This document shows, in pieces, positions 36,287 to 46,999 of a DNA stretch of 64,000 nt. This DNA comes from Epiperipatus broadwayi (Eukaryota > Onychophora > Udeonychophora > Euonychophora > Peripatidae). A program made the translations under genes and the position numbers. Within the stretch, counting starts at the first letter, position 1, and every line of letters begins with the position of its first letter. The notes beneath the pieces were generated by a model. It made no database searches, was not told where the DNA came from, and saw nothing but the letters and a program-made list of their open reading frames with translations. Location: the NCBI GenBank assembly GCA_028023455.1, contig JAQFVV010000142.1, positions 2,909,740 to 2,973,739 of the forward strand. Direction: 5' to 3'.

Positions 36287-36991
36287 GAGTAGGCACTAGA
36301 TGGGGATTTTATGCATAAGTCTTCTGGCATCCATTGATTACTCTGTCTTGCTTAGAGTGGCACTACTGTATGGAGTTTTGCCTATTTTAACAACAGTTAT
36401 GAGCAAACATGGAAGATAGTGATCATGTGATGTTTTAAGGTTTAATACCAATCATGCCTTATAGAAAGGGTGGCTATGGTTGTAAAAGAGCCAAAGACAC
36501 CAAAATATATGGGTGCTGAATTGAGTTCAGACCCATATGACTATATAAGCTATTGAGCTTAGATTGAAATATCTGTGTGTTTTCAATTTTATTCTCATAG
36601 TTTGTAGTTATGTAGAGATAAAAGATACACAAGCCTTCTGGCATCCATCGATTACTCTGTCTTGCTTAGAGTGGCACTACTGTACAGAGAGAGTTCTGTC
36701 TATTTTAACAATAGTTATGAGCAAGCATGGAAGATAGTAATCATGTGATGTTTTAAGGTTTAATACCAATTCTGCCTTATAGAAAGGTGGTGGCTATGGT
36801 TGTAAAAGAGCCAAAGATACCAAAAAATATGGGTGCTGAACTGAGATCAGACCCATATGACTATATAAGCTATTGAAATTAGATTGAAAATATCTGTGTG
36901 TTTTCAATTTTATTCTCATAGTTTGTAGTTATGTAGAGATAAAAGATGGCTGCTGGAGGATTGCATTAGGATCTAGGTGCAGTACTCTCAG

Positions 36992-37050
36992 ATCCAAGGC
37001 TCCTCACTGACGAAGGCCATAAGCCAGAAACTATTTTGGGGATATTGGAT
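36992..37050 (+). ncRNA. Hammerhead-like fold, family 1 copy B
   Basis: The core CTGACGA at 37007-37013 is allowed, since position 7 is free. GAAA is at 37027-37030. Stem II is GGC/GCC closed by CATAA. Stem I is CTCA/TGGG, then an internal loop, then a perfect ATCCAA/TTGGAT. Stem III is damaged (ACTATT instead of the family ACTAGT). This copy shows the full stem I architecture best. Confidence 0.7.
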
Positions 37051-37156
37051 GAGTAGGCACTAAATGGGGATTTTATGCACAAGCCTTCTGGCATCCATTG
37101 ATTACTCTGTCTTGCTTAGAGTAGCACTACTGTATGAAAAGAGTTTTGCCTATTTT

Positions 37157-38366
37157 AACTGATAGAATTTTGTTGGTGAGCTTTACATAATGTAATTCAT
37201 TATACTTAATGATGATTCATATATATGAAATACAGATATTTTTAATGTCTGCTGTTTACAATATATGTGTACATAAGTGTAATATAAATTACAAATTTTA
37301 AACATAGAGGGCATCTATTAAGTCATTAATAAAAAAAGTTAACAAAAAATAAATTAGTGTATAGTTAGTTAGTAGCAGTTATCAGGTTATCTATCTTCCT
37401 GACATACGCAGGACAAAGTACACACAACCAACACCGGAACCCAATGCTATATTTTTCGATAAGCTGAAAGTTCTTCAAAACAAGGACAAGATATTATCCT
37501 CTAGATTTTTATTTATTAATACATGGAGTCTACTGGTATGGACCACAGACTCTACATGAATATTGGACCTGATATATCCACATTGTAGTGTATCGTAAAT
37601 GAAGTAGTCTATGATGCAACATGCCGGATTCTACTAGAGAGGCATTGATTTCACACTACATGTATCCCAGCTGATAAGTTAGCATTATTGGGCCAACCTC
37701 AAAAGGTGTGGTCAATACTAACAAAATGAAATGTATTTACTCATACATCAACCTGCTAGTGCAAAGAATGGCTCTGGCATACATTTACCAGACCAATGCC
37801 AGCAATGGATGAGCCAACATTAACAAAGTGTATTTATCATTCATCTGTACAATTTTATTATGCCAATAAATATATTTTTTAAAAAAAGAACAAATGTTAA
37901 TACAGTAAGGTATGCTAATTAATTCTAGATTACATTCATTATAATACTCATTTGTCTTTAATATGCAGTGAATGTTAATTATTCCAGACTTTACTTTTAA
38001 CCTAGAGCAAAATTGTCATTCAATCTAAACATTTAAACAAGGAAATTAACAAATATTTTCAAAAACATTTGTGTTAGAATATTATAAAATTAACTTTAAT
38101 ATTTATATACTAAACTTGGAAAACTTGAAAACAATAATCTAACTTTGATATATGAAAAGCAGATTTAAGTTTTTTAATCATACACTCTAGTTTTTTCACT
38201 TTACGTTTATATATTTTATGGTTAAAATTATATATGTAGCAAAATATATAATTAACAAGTAATAATTTAATTAAAGCACAAAGAAATAGATAATTGACTA
38301 AAATTGTTAAGTGAGCTTTAGTAAAAAACACTCATTTATATTAAATAAATTATAGCATCAGTATTC
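37157..38366. other. Intergenic DNA with a possible transcript end
   Basis: 37380-37890 is noticeably less AT-rich and non-repetitive within the window. An open stretch reading KYTQPTPEPNAIFFDKLKVL (37412-37471) and a terminal CCAATAAATATA followed by an A-rich run (37865-37890) look like a 3' exon with a polyadenylation signal, or a retrocopy. I do not recognise the protein. The rest is AT-rich with nothing to report. Confidence 0.35.
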
Positions 38367-38627
38367 ATTGTAGGCAGGGCCAGTGTAAGCAGGCCTGCAC
38401 TGCTGGTGGAGTCTCTAAATAGGAAGCACTAAGTACTATTTGATCATGAAATACATATAAATATTGTCAAATGTTTACTTATAACCAGGCTTTATTTATT
38501 TAGATCTGTGTAAGTATAGAAGTTATTGACTATGGTTTAACAGAAAACTGCTCAACAATTTAAGCAATGTTGATCATAAAAGAATAGCTATGTTCAGTAA
38601 TCGGTGAATTTTAAACAGAGTTATGAC

Positions 38628-39052
38628 TATAGATACTATTAAAAACATAGGAGATTTGAACTCGGATTTTAAACAGCCTTTAACTATCCACACTATCTCA
38701 TACAACTGATATACATGATCACACACATGTAGAAAAGATAAATAATCACCAATATATGTATTTCATGCTAAACCAGCACTCATCAGTTGGTCCAAACTAT
38801 CATCTCCCACATATATATATATAATCAGTGCTCAGTTTATATTAAAATAGCAAATCTTCATACTTTAATGGACAGGCTTCCATCCACTCCAACCTCCAAC
38901 TTTTCAGACATCCATATAATTGAAAATCTGATGATGAAAACCCAAATCCCATGGTGATGCCAATATTATTGCCATGCTCATGTTGACCTCAAGTCACTCT
39001 GACCCCTCATGTGAAGAGTGCCTGGTTTTCAAATATTTATAGATACTATTAA
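38628..39052 (-). mobile_element. Single full insertion of hammerhead repeat family 2 with 15-bp target duplication
   Basis: A 395-bp insert (38643-39037) is bounded by the exact direct repeat TATAGATACTATTAA at 38628-38642 and 39038-39052. Read on the minus strand it holds CATGAGGGGTC, GAGGTCAACATG, TTTTCAATTATATGGATG, CCATTAAAGTATGAAG, the ribozyme, and GTGTGGATAG, in the same order as the array at 34005, circularly permuted. A 15-bp duplication indicates an RNA-mediated, target-primed insertion of one permuted monomer. Confidence 0.8.
38735..38806 (-). ncRNA. Hammerhead ribozyme, family 2 copy 3, intact core
   Basis: On the minus strand the core CTGATGA (38780-38786), GAAA (38761-38764), stem II GTGCT/AGCAT (5 pairs, one G-U) closed by GGTTT, stem III ATA/TAT and A at position 17 (38753) are all present. 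Stem I keeps ACCAA/TTGGT, while its outer part has changed from GGTAATC to GATAGTT and still pairs fully with GATTATT through G-U pairs. Changed bases with kept pairing are direct support for the fold. It is the best candidate in the window for an active ribozyme. Confidence 0.85.
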
Positions 39053-39691
39053 TAAGTTAAATGAATAAGAAAACGGAATAAATTTTACTACAGTGGTGAC
39101 AGATTTGTGCTTCATACAGAGAATTCACTTGTGTGCCTTGGGCAAATAATTTATTATATTCTAGTAAACAGATCTGTGTGCTCATTAAGAAGAGTAAAAT
39201 ACAAAAAAACAAAAGCTAGCAATTTATAACAATTAATTAAAACTGAAAAAAAGGCAATATTTAAATTATTTTATAATGCATTAAACAAAAATTGGAAATT
39301 ATATTTTAGTTAGAAATAAACTGCTGGTGCTATTTGTTTTTAAACTGATAGAATTTTAATATATTAAATTCATTAATTAACAAGTTTTCACAGTAAATGT
39401 TTATTAAAAAATAATAATTTTAATAAAAATCAAAATTATTCAGTTCACAAAATCACAAAGGTAAAGCTGCAAAAGAAGCACTCATTTAAAATTTGCCAAT
39501 AAACTTCACAATTCACAAAAATGAAAATAGTCTCATAAATCATGCAATTGTCTCTGCTAACATTTTCCTGTAAATTCTTTCCACATGATTATGACAAAAA
39601 ATAAGCTAATTTGTTGGGGGAGAGGGGAGTGCTGCTAAGTTTAACTTTGCAGGCAGGTAATGACCAGCCTAGAATTGGCACTGATTGTAGA

Positions 39692-40825
39692 ATCTTGATT
39701 TTATTATAAAAAGTTTTTATTTTAGTATTTGTTAATTATATAATTCTTTATTTATACTTGTGTAAATGTAAATAATTAGAATATTTTTATTGCATATTTT
39801 ATTAAGTAATAAAAACTGATTTACACACAAAAAGAACAATATAATTTTAACATTAATATTTTTGAAAATTACATGCACATTAAGAAAGTCATAAAAATAG
39901 TATTACTAACTTTTTTCTTCATTCTTCTTATGATGAAAATTGACAATAATAAAATGCAAAAAATGTAAGTGGCTATTTTTATGTAACGGTTTATTATTTT
40001 CTATTTGTTTATATAAATTAAATAAGTAATCTATTTAAGTTTAAATATAATTTATAATCATCATTAATTACATTTATTAAACTATACAAATATACTGAAT
40101 TTCAGAGAAGACATCATTTATTTTACAAAAAAAGAAATTAACATTTCTAGAAGTTTTTATGATAAATGATTACTAATGCATAAATAAAATTTATAATTTG
40201 GTGATAAGATTTTAAGGTTTTTACAATATATAAAGATTCACAACTTAGTTTGTATAGTTATTGCAAAATTTATCTCTAGTGTTATCTTTCTCCTTTTTAT
40301 TATCATCATCATTGTTGTTTTTGTAGTTTGGATATCTATCTTCATATTCGTATTTGAGTGATTACCACTCATAGATTACAGATTTTATAAATGAGATATC
40401 ATTAAGTAATAAGTATATGAAATCAATGTTACAAACATAAAAAAAAAATGTAGAATTGATAAACAAATAAATGTTATTAGTTAGAAAGAGTAATTTTACT
40501 CATGATAGTATTGTGATTTTTATAAGTTGTAATTGTGTTAAGAACCTTCATTTAATGGTAAACTCAAAGCTTCTTCTTACGAATTGCAAATAAAATAATG
40601 GATATCAGAAAGATAGATGTATATGCTTTGATAATACAACTAGAATATTGTTCACTTGATCTAATTAAATTATGGACTACCAAGAAAAATGATTGTAAAA
40701 GCACCTTTTATTAATATCAGATTGAATTGAATGTTATCAGCTTGAATGTGGAATTATAATGTGACTAATGGACACTGTATTGAAAGGTCAACTTCAGAAG
40801 AGATTAACTTGAGGAATTTCAGTTT
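39692..40825. other. AT-rich spacer
   Basis: There is nothing recognisable. It contains A/T runs only. Confidence 0.4.
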
Positions 40826-40828
40826 ATG

Positions 40829-40887
40829 ACTATACAATTTTTATATAATATTATATATATTTTATATAAAAATTGTATAATCATAAA
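40829..40887. repeat. Short inverted repeat beside SINE copy 3
   Basis: ACTATACAATTTTTATATAA is mirrored by TTATATAAAAATTGTATAAT across an AT-rich loop. Confidence 0.8.
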
Positions 40888-40908
40888 TGTAATATTATAT
40901 ATATATTT

Positions 40909-41010
40909 GTCAAGCTTTGGTGGTCGAGAGGTCAGCGACAGCCGCTTTCCAAGCAGTTGTCCCGGGTTAGCAGGTTCGCTTCCCGGCTGATACTATGACA
41001 CATGAGAAAA
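40909..41010 (+). mobile_element. tRNA-derived SINE, copy 3
   Basis: It starts GTCAAGC, has the A-box region TGGTCGAGAGGT and B box GGTTCGCTTCC, and ends CTATGACACATGAGAAAA. Both sides are TATATATATTT, which may be the target duplication but cannot be separated from the microsatellite. Confidence 0.9.
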
Positions 41011-41820
41011 TATATATATATTTGATGACGTACTTTTATATATAAAAAAAAGTTTTATGCATTTAATTGTTTTTATTATATAAAAAATTACTTTATTAAA
41101 CAAGTTTTGTAAAAATATAATTTTTTTTACAAATGATATCTTTCTAAATTTGAAAACCTTGTAAAACAAACTGTATCAATGAACAAATGATATACAAGTC
41201 ATTTCTATTTTACCTAAACATATTAAATAGCATTTTTTTAAAAAATAACTTTATAGATAAATATTATATAATCTTTTTTTAATGTTTTCTAAATTAATTA
41301 TTATTTGTATTAAAATCAAAGACTAATATTTTATATTTTTTAATAAATAACACATTTTTATATGAATAAAGTAGTATTGTCATTAATTTATTACTTATAC
41401 ATTTTTACTTATAGTCTAAATACTCACATCTGATTTTACACACACACACAGAGAGATTCTATTTATTTTGTATTTTTGGTATAGAATAAAAAATAAAATA
41501 TTTTGAATTTAGAAAAGATATTAAGTTACATTAAGATTTTTATCTTTTAAATGCCTCTGGATAAAAACACCAACAGATTATCTAACTTTTTTTCACAGCT
41601 GAGATTTTTTCCAAAGATTGAATGAATTATTACTAATTTTGCAATCTGAAATAAATTATCATTTTATGCACAAAATTATTCTATAAGTTTATAGATATTG
41701 GAAAGAATATACTAAAGTGTTTTAATAGATATTTCAACAAATTAAAACTCTTCAGTTGATCAAGCTAAGTGTCACTTCCCAAATATATACAATGGGTTTG
41801 TAATAAAAGTTCATTTTTCA
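41011..41820. other. AT-rich spacer
   Basis: There is nothing recognisable apart from a short (AC)n/(AG)n tract near 41435. Confidence 0.4.
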
Positions 41821-41914
41821 GTCAAGGGTTGGTGGCCTAACGGTTAGCATAGCTGCCTTCCAAGCAGCTGGCCCGGGTTCGCTTCCCGGTCAACGCTTTG
41901 ACACACACACACAT
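41821..41914 (+). mobile_element. tRNA-Gly(UCC)-derived SINE, copy 4
   Basis: GGTTGGTGGCCTAACGGTTA, GCATAGCTGCCTTCCAAGCA and CCCGGGTTCGCTTCCCGG follow the eukaryotic tRNA-Gly(UCC) order closely. The anticodon loop CTTCCAA with anticodon TCC is closed by GCTGC/GCAGC, and the T arm CCCGG/CCGGG is perfect. The extra 5' GTCAA and 3' TTGACACACAC tail mark it as a SINE, not a tRNA gene. It is the least decayed copy and identifies the tRNA parent. Confidence 0.85.
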
Positions 41915-42890
41915 ATATATAAAGTGTATATTTTTTAGCAAACATTTATTTGCAATAACAAATGCATAAAAGATTATTTATCACGAATGAACAGAAAAAA
42001 GGTGAATGGTTAAAAAAAAGAGGGGGGTATTACCATGCGCAGTTTGGAAAAAGTTCTATAAATTTGAAGTCTGTGTCTAAAGTTAAAAGATGTATAATAA
42101 TTTAAGATTTAACAAAAAGTGATTAATGATCATTTATGTATTTGTTTAAAATGATTATTGTAAATAGATATTTTCTAAATTTAAAGTATGCACTGCTAAG
42201 GTCAATGTATGTAATATATAAGAATAATGTGTGTAATTAATGTTTATGTTTGTAGTAATTTTAGTACACAAACATTAAGAAAAGAATTTATTATTGATAT
42301 TGGTTTTGTGCATTAATTTGGGCCCACAGAGATATATATATATATAGAGAGAGAGATCAAAATTCAAAGTCTTAAAAAAGTAAATGAGACAATATTTTAT
42401 GCCACATTTTTCTTAGCATTCACTCTAAATAAATATTATGATTCTGACTCCAAAAGAAAAAAACAAAGATGAAGAGAAAGACAAAGTTATAAAGCTAGAA
42501 AATAAAGAAAAGATAATGTCACAATATTAAGTGATAAAATTATGTTTGAATAACATGCAATTTCTTTGTCAAGTTAGGTCAGAAAGATGTCTGATGAGTT
42601 GAGCTTATACGTGTGTTTATAATACAAGTTTAATCTTTATTAAGGTAAATTATCCTTTTACTACTATGTCATTATTTATTTGGTAAATGGACATAGGCAG
42701 GCTGCTTATCATCACATCAGTCAAAATGTTGAATTTACTAGATTTTCACACTTGAATTTAAGACCATGAAACATCATAGTCTTTCTTCTCAGTTTTTTTA
42801 TAATTCTTAACTCAAATATCAATTGAATTTATTTGAAGACAAGAAGAATGTGTGTGAATGATTTTTTTTATAATCATAAATTATGGCTCT
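41915..42890. other. AT-rich spacer
   Basis: No gene is seen. A (TA)n(GA)n tract lies near 42332-42358. Confidence 0.4.
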
Positions 42891-42899
42891 TATTTCCAG

Positions 42900-43650
42900 G
42901 AGAGTGTAAAGTTATCAACCTAGGCAGAGAGTGCTAACAATCTTCTTACTGCGAATGCAAACTGCCCTTTAATTAATAGTGACTTTTTATCAATATTTCT
43001 ACAACAGCAAATTACTTTCAATAAAGAAAGATTACATGAATTAGAAGGAAATTATTAAATGAGACATTATTGGGTTTTGTGAAATTAGTAGAAAAGATGA
43101 AAGACAACTGATTTGAAAAGTGGATTTGGACTTTATTACAAAAGTGGAAATATTGAAAGCACAATTGTAGGTGGATCAATTATAAATAGAGAGTAGGAAA
43201 CATTGTGGAGATGATTGTTTATTAGACAAAATGGCAAAAATAGTTTTTCAACTTAATGAAAGGCACCACATACATATTATTTAGACTTGTGTTCCATCAA
43301 ATTGTCATTGTGGTGAAAACATAGAGGATTTTTATTTAGATGTATAAAACATTTTGGTCACCAAAACAACACAATGAAGTGTATTGGGAGACTTTAATAT
43401 TAGAATTGAAAAATCACTGACAGTTGAAAGTGCTAAGGCTAAATTTGGTATAATAATTTGAAATAAAAGAGAATATAATTTTCTGGAATTAAATAAATAG
43501 AAAAATTGTATATTATGAAAGAAAAATGTAGAAATAGATCAGAAAGCATCCAAATGAAATTATAGCAAAATTAGTTATGTTTTGGTTGAAGGAAGATATA
43601 TATTTCAAGATTTAAAGCAATTGATAAGAATGTAAATATTAAAAACCTTT
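42900..43650 (+). pseudogene. LINE B, AP-endonuclease part
   Basis: Frames broken by stops read LIEKSGFGLYYKSGN (family: SGYxLYYSGGN), VTKTTQ*SVLGDFNIRIEKS (the GDFNAxIG catalytic block) and YVLVEGRYIFQDLK (the DYVLVxGRYxxxxxDxKV block near the domain end). The order is that of a LINE AP endonuclease. The element is cut at about 43650 by a PLE and resumes at about 45700. Confidence 0.7.
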
Positions 43651-44390
43651 AAAGCTAAACTAGACAATAAAATAACTAAAATTATCCCAAATCCAAAATT
43701 AAACAAGACTAGTCAATGAAAACAAATTTTCTAACACAATTGATGGTTTTTCCACCAAAAGCAGACTTCTCAAATGCAAAAGATTAAAAACATATTAACA
43801 AATATATACTAATTATTATCCACAATTCCCAATTACATTTCACACACTTCAAAATCATAAATGTTTAATAATAAAGATTCTTCTTAATTCTTTTTATTTC
43901 ATTCATTTCAAAGAAGATCATATTAACTTTATCAAAACTACTAGTCTGGCCTATATTTTTTCTATGGATATATAAAGCAGAAATAGGACAGTTTTTAAAA
44001 CTCTGTTTATATGTACTTTTATTCTTTCATTTAAGCTCAAACTATTCTGACCTATATATAACTTCTTATAAAAACTAGGGATAATGTACATTATTCCAGG
44101 AATAGTCTTCCTAAGAAAAAAATTTTTCTCATTATTTAAAATAATACCTCTCTTCCAAACAAGTTTTTTATTTTCAAATAAATTAATATTTTTATTTATA
44201 TTTCTACCAGAATACAATTTAAACTGCAAAGATATTAAACCATATTTTTCTTTATCTTTTACATTATTATTAAATGAAATACTTTTAACAAATTTATCAG
44301 ATTAGCCAATACTCAAATAATCTTTATAAAACGGATCTTTTTGAAACAAAGCAATCTTACTAGCACTATTTAACCCTTCAATTTTGGGAG
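43650..44390 (-). pseudogene. PLE family P2, minus copy (GIY-YIG part)
   Basis: The minus-strand frame 44229-43951 holds IMYIIPSFYKKLYIGQNSLS and LNERIKVHINR. This is the GIY-YIG endonuclease pattern of PLEs (VYxIPCxCxxxYIGQT...LxxRIxxH), with the cysteines lost. The 3' part down to about 43650, containing AAAAGCAGACTTCTCAAATG in plus sense, is the reverse complement of the end of the plus copy near 45600-45680. It is truncated upstream of the endonuclease. Confidence 0.75.
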
Positions 44391-44625
44391 AAAAAATTTT
44401 TAAAATTTTTTAAATAAATTTTTATAAATAAAAAAATTTTTTTTAAAAATTAAAAATTTTAAAAAATAAAAAAAAAAAAAAAAAAATTTTAAAAAAAAAA
44501 GGGGGGGGGGTCTCTGATTGTCCACATCAACAATTTCTCTTATCATTTCTCTTATTACTGGGGGATTTTATAAATTTTACTTATAAGGGTACTTTTTATA
44601 AGAGTAGGGAAGGGGGGGGGGGTAG
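44390..44625. repeat. Low-complexity A/T and G-run spacer between PLE copies
   Basis: Runs of A and T, A18-type stretches, G10 (44501-44510) and G11 (44612-44622) separate the two inverted PLE copies. This may be a real expansion or an assembly/consensus problem at a palindrome centre. Confidence 0.6.
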
Positions 44626-45690
44626 TAGTTCATATTATCTCTCCTTTAGTTTGTTCAGTTTATATTAATTATTTGGAAGAGCAAATTATTAATAAGGATT
44701 GTATATATTTAAAGTTATTTGTTAGATATGTGGTTGATGGTTTGTTTGTAGTTGAAAATGATAAATTGAAAGAGTTATTATAGTTTGTTTTGATCATTCT
44801 GTAAAATATGTTGTAAAAAGAGTGAATTAGATTTTGTTAAATTATTTTTTATTTTTTTAGATTTATTGGTGATAATAATTGTAAAGAATAATTGTTCGAT
44901 ATGTAGTCACTATATTGATAGTAAGGATTTAAGAACCTATAATTAAACTTGATAGCTATTAATCTGCCTTTCATAAAGTAGTGGCTTTAAGAAATTACTG
45001 CTATAGAAGTTGGAGATTAAATAGTTCTAATAAGGTTGCTTCATTTCAAAAAGTCAATTTTATAAACATTATTTGCATGTTGTCTACTCTGATAGATTTG
45101 TTAGAAATATTTTATTTAATAATAATTATAGTGATGTTAATAATTATAATATTGTGAAGGATAAAAAATTCTTAAGTAAAAATATTAATTTATTTGGAAA
45201 TAAAAAAAATTTCTTGGTGGAGGAGGGGGTATAATTTTGTATAATTTATTAAATAATGAAAAAAAAAATTTAATAGGGAGACTACTCCTGAAGTAGTGTA
45301 TATTATCCCTTGATTTTGTAAGAATTTATATATAGGCCAGAGAGTTTGACCTTAACTGAAAGAATAAAAGAACATAAAAATAGTATTAGAAATAAATATC
45401 TTACTTTTGCTTTATATATCCATGAAAGAGATACAAACCATACTATTAGTTTTGAGGAGGCTAATATTGACCTCTTTGAAATAAAGAATTAAATAATATT
45501 TATTACTAAAAATTAAGAGTTATTGTTTGATATTAATAATGTGTGGGATGTAATTGGGAATTATGGGTAAGAATTAGTATATATGTTGATATGTTTTTAG
45601 TCCTTTTTACTTGAGAAGTCTGCTTTTGGTAGGAAACCAAAGATTGTGTTATAGAGTTTATTTTCTTTGGCTAGTCCTGTTTAATTTTGA
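44626..45690 (+). pseudogene. PLE family P2, plus copy (RT end and GIY-YIG)
   Basis: At 44650-44770 the RT block reads LVCSVYINYLEEQIINKDC and LFVRYVVDGLFVVENDKLKE, in which the YVDD catalytic box has become YVVD. At 45288-45345 the GIY-YIG start reads VVYIIP, a stop, then FCKNLYIGQ. The next frame gives SLTLTERIKEHKNSIRNKYL and ALYIHERDTNHTISFEEAN, the rest of the endonuclease. Frameshifts and stops make it dead. It lies head to head with the minus copy. Confidence 0.8.
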
Positions 45691-46219
45691 ATTCGAGATC
45701 AGGTTAATTATTTCAAGATGATAATATTCTTAATAGAATTCCATCCAAGAAATGATTATCGTTAGTGGGATGAAAGGTATATATTAGTATAAATTTGACA
45801 TGTAAAAAATATTTTTAGCTTTCAGAAACACCTCATTGGATTTTAATTAGAACTTGTTAATCATTTAAAAATACTGATAGTCTTTGAAGATAATTCATAC
45901 TTGATTAATATCAGTAAGAAGATAATTGGTATGTAACAAAGATAGCTGGTAGGTCTCAAAAGTCTAAAACAGTATCTTTATATTGAAAGCAAAAGTGTTT
46001 CTGTAATAAAAAGAAAGGATGTAACTATTACTAAAATGAGGGACCATGTCAGTGAAAAAATTCTGTAAACAATTACATCGTAATATAAACAAGAAACAAT
46101 GTAACTGATACAATTGTTACACCTTCTGAACTGCCAAGTAAATTAAATCTATGAAGAAAGAAAATTCTTCAATAATTGATGAAATGTTTATTAATATGTT
46201 AAATAAAAAAGGTAAAGTT

Positions 46220-46334
46220 GTCAAGCGTTGGTAGCCGAGAGGTCATCGCAACTGCCTTGCAAGCAAGTAGTTGGTTGCAGACGGTTGTGGGTTCGCATCC
46301 CGGCCGATGCTATGACATATGAAAGAAAAAAAAG
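46220..46334 (+). mobile_element. tRNA-derived SINE, copy 5
   Basis: It starts GTCAAGC with A box GGTAGCCGAGAGGTC and B box GGTTCGCATCC, and ends GCTATGACATATGAAAG with an A-rich tail. It has a longer variable region than copy 4, shared with copy 7 in antisense, so two subfamilies exist. It is inserted in LINE B. Confidence 0.9.
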
Positions 46335-46706
46335 ATCAAGTAATAGGAAAATATTATGTAAAACTGTATACCAAATATCTAAATGATATAGATGATGTAT
46401 CAGATGTTTAAAGAGTGCAATAGTAATATTGATATTTTAAAAAACTGATAAATTATTCTATGAATTTTGTATAAGATCTTTACCATATTAATTACAATTC
46501 ATATATAATGAACTTTAGAAATTTAAATCCAATCAAAAGAGCAAATTGGATTTAGAAATGATTTTAGCACAGTTTATTACATCCATATATTTGAAAACAG
46601 TTATAGAAAGGTCCAATGAAAATAATTTGCCATTATAGTTTGGATTTGTAAAATATCAAAGACATTTGATTCTTTAAGAATTTTCATGGTGATTAAAATT
46701 TTATAT

Positions 46707-46999
46707 ATTAGATCCTTGATGTTTTCTTCCTAAAGGTTTATAAAGATGGTATTTTAATAGTATGTATGTTGGACTATTTCCCTCATCCAATATTAAATAT
46801 TGAATGTATTTAGAAAATTTATAATCGTTATTTGAATTTTTCAATTACATTCAACTGTATATTATTAACCTGTGTGCCGTTACTAAGAGCTGAATATAAT
46901 TGCAAAATTTAAATAAAGTTTTTTTTAAAAAAAACATTCAATATTTAATATTAAATAACGGAAATAATCCAGCATACAAATACTAATAGATCCTTGATA
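46707..46999. mobile_element. Small inverted-repeat insert with 12-bp direct flanks, in LINE B
   Basis: TAGATCCTTGAT occurs at 46707-46718 and 46988-46999 and brackets 269 bp. Inside, about 46758-46808 and 46934-46985 are inverted repeats sharing GGAYTATTTCC and AATATTAAATATTGAATGT. The arms look like a MITE, but a 12-bp duplication would be long for a DNA transposon, so the class is uncertain. Confidence 0.55.

Larger units (their letters stand above)
36160..37156 (+). mobile_element. Hammerhead-ribozyme repeat family 1, tandem array
   Basis: The body unit (landmarks CTTCTGGCATCCATTGATTA, GATCATGTGATGTTTTAAGG, GACCCATATGACTATATAAG, GTTTGTAGTTATGTAGAGAT) occurs at 36309 and 36629 and as a truncated piece from 37083. 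The hammerhead segment occurs before the first body and between the second and third; between the first and second it is precisely missing. The spacing is 314 bp where it is absent and 450 bp where present, so the full unit is 450 bp. There is no protein frame. Confidence 0.75.
38375..39683. mobile_element. Non-autonomous hAT-like DNA transposon
   Basis: The ends CAGGGCCAGTGTAAGCAGG and, reversed, CAGTGCCAATTCTAGGCTGG are short TIRs of the CA(G)...(C)TG hAT style. Flanks are ATTGTAGG (38367-38374) and ATTGTAGA (39684-39691), an 8-bp target duplication with one change. It spans 1,309 bp including the hammerhead element inserted at 38643-39037. No transposase frame is present. Confidence 0.7.

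Noticed and set aside
41825-41897. A functional tRNA-Gly gene
   Set aside because: The acceptor stem has mismatches, and the unit has SINE-specific ends and an (AC)n tail shared with other copies.
44084-44305. A 73-residue plus-strand gene
   Set aside because: It is the opposite strand of the GIY-YIG frame of PLE P2.
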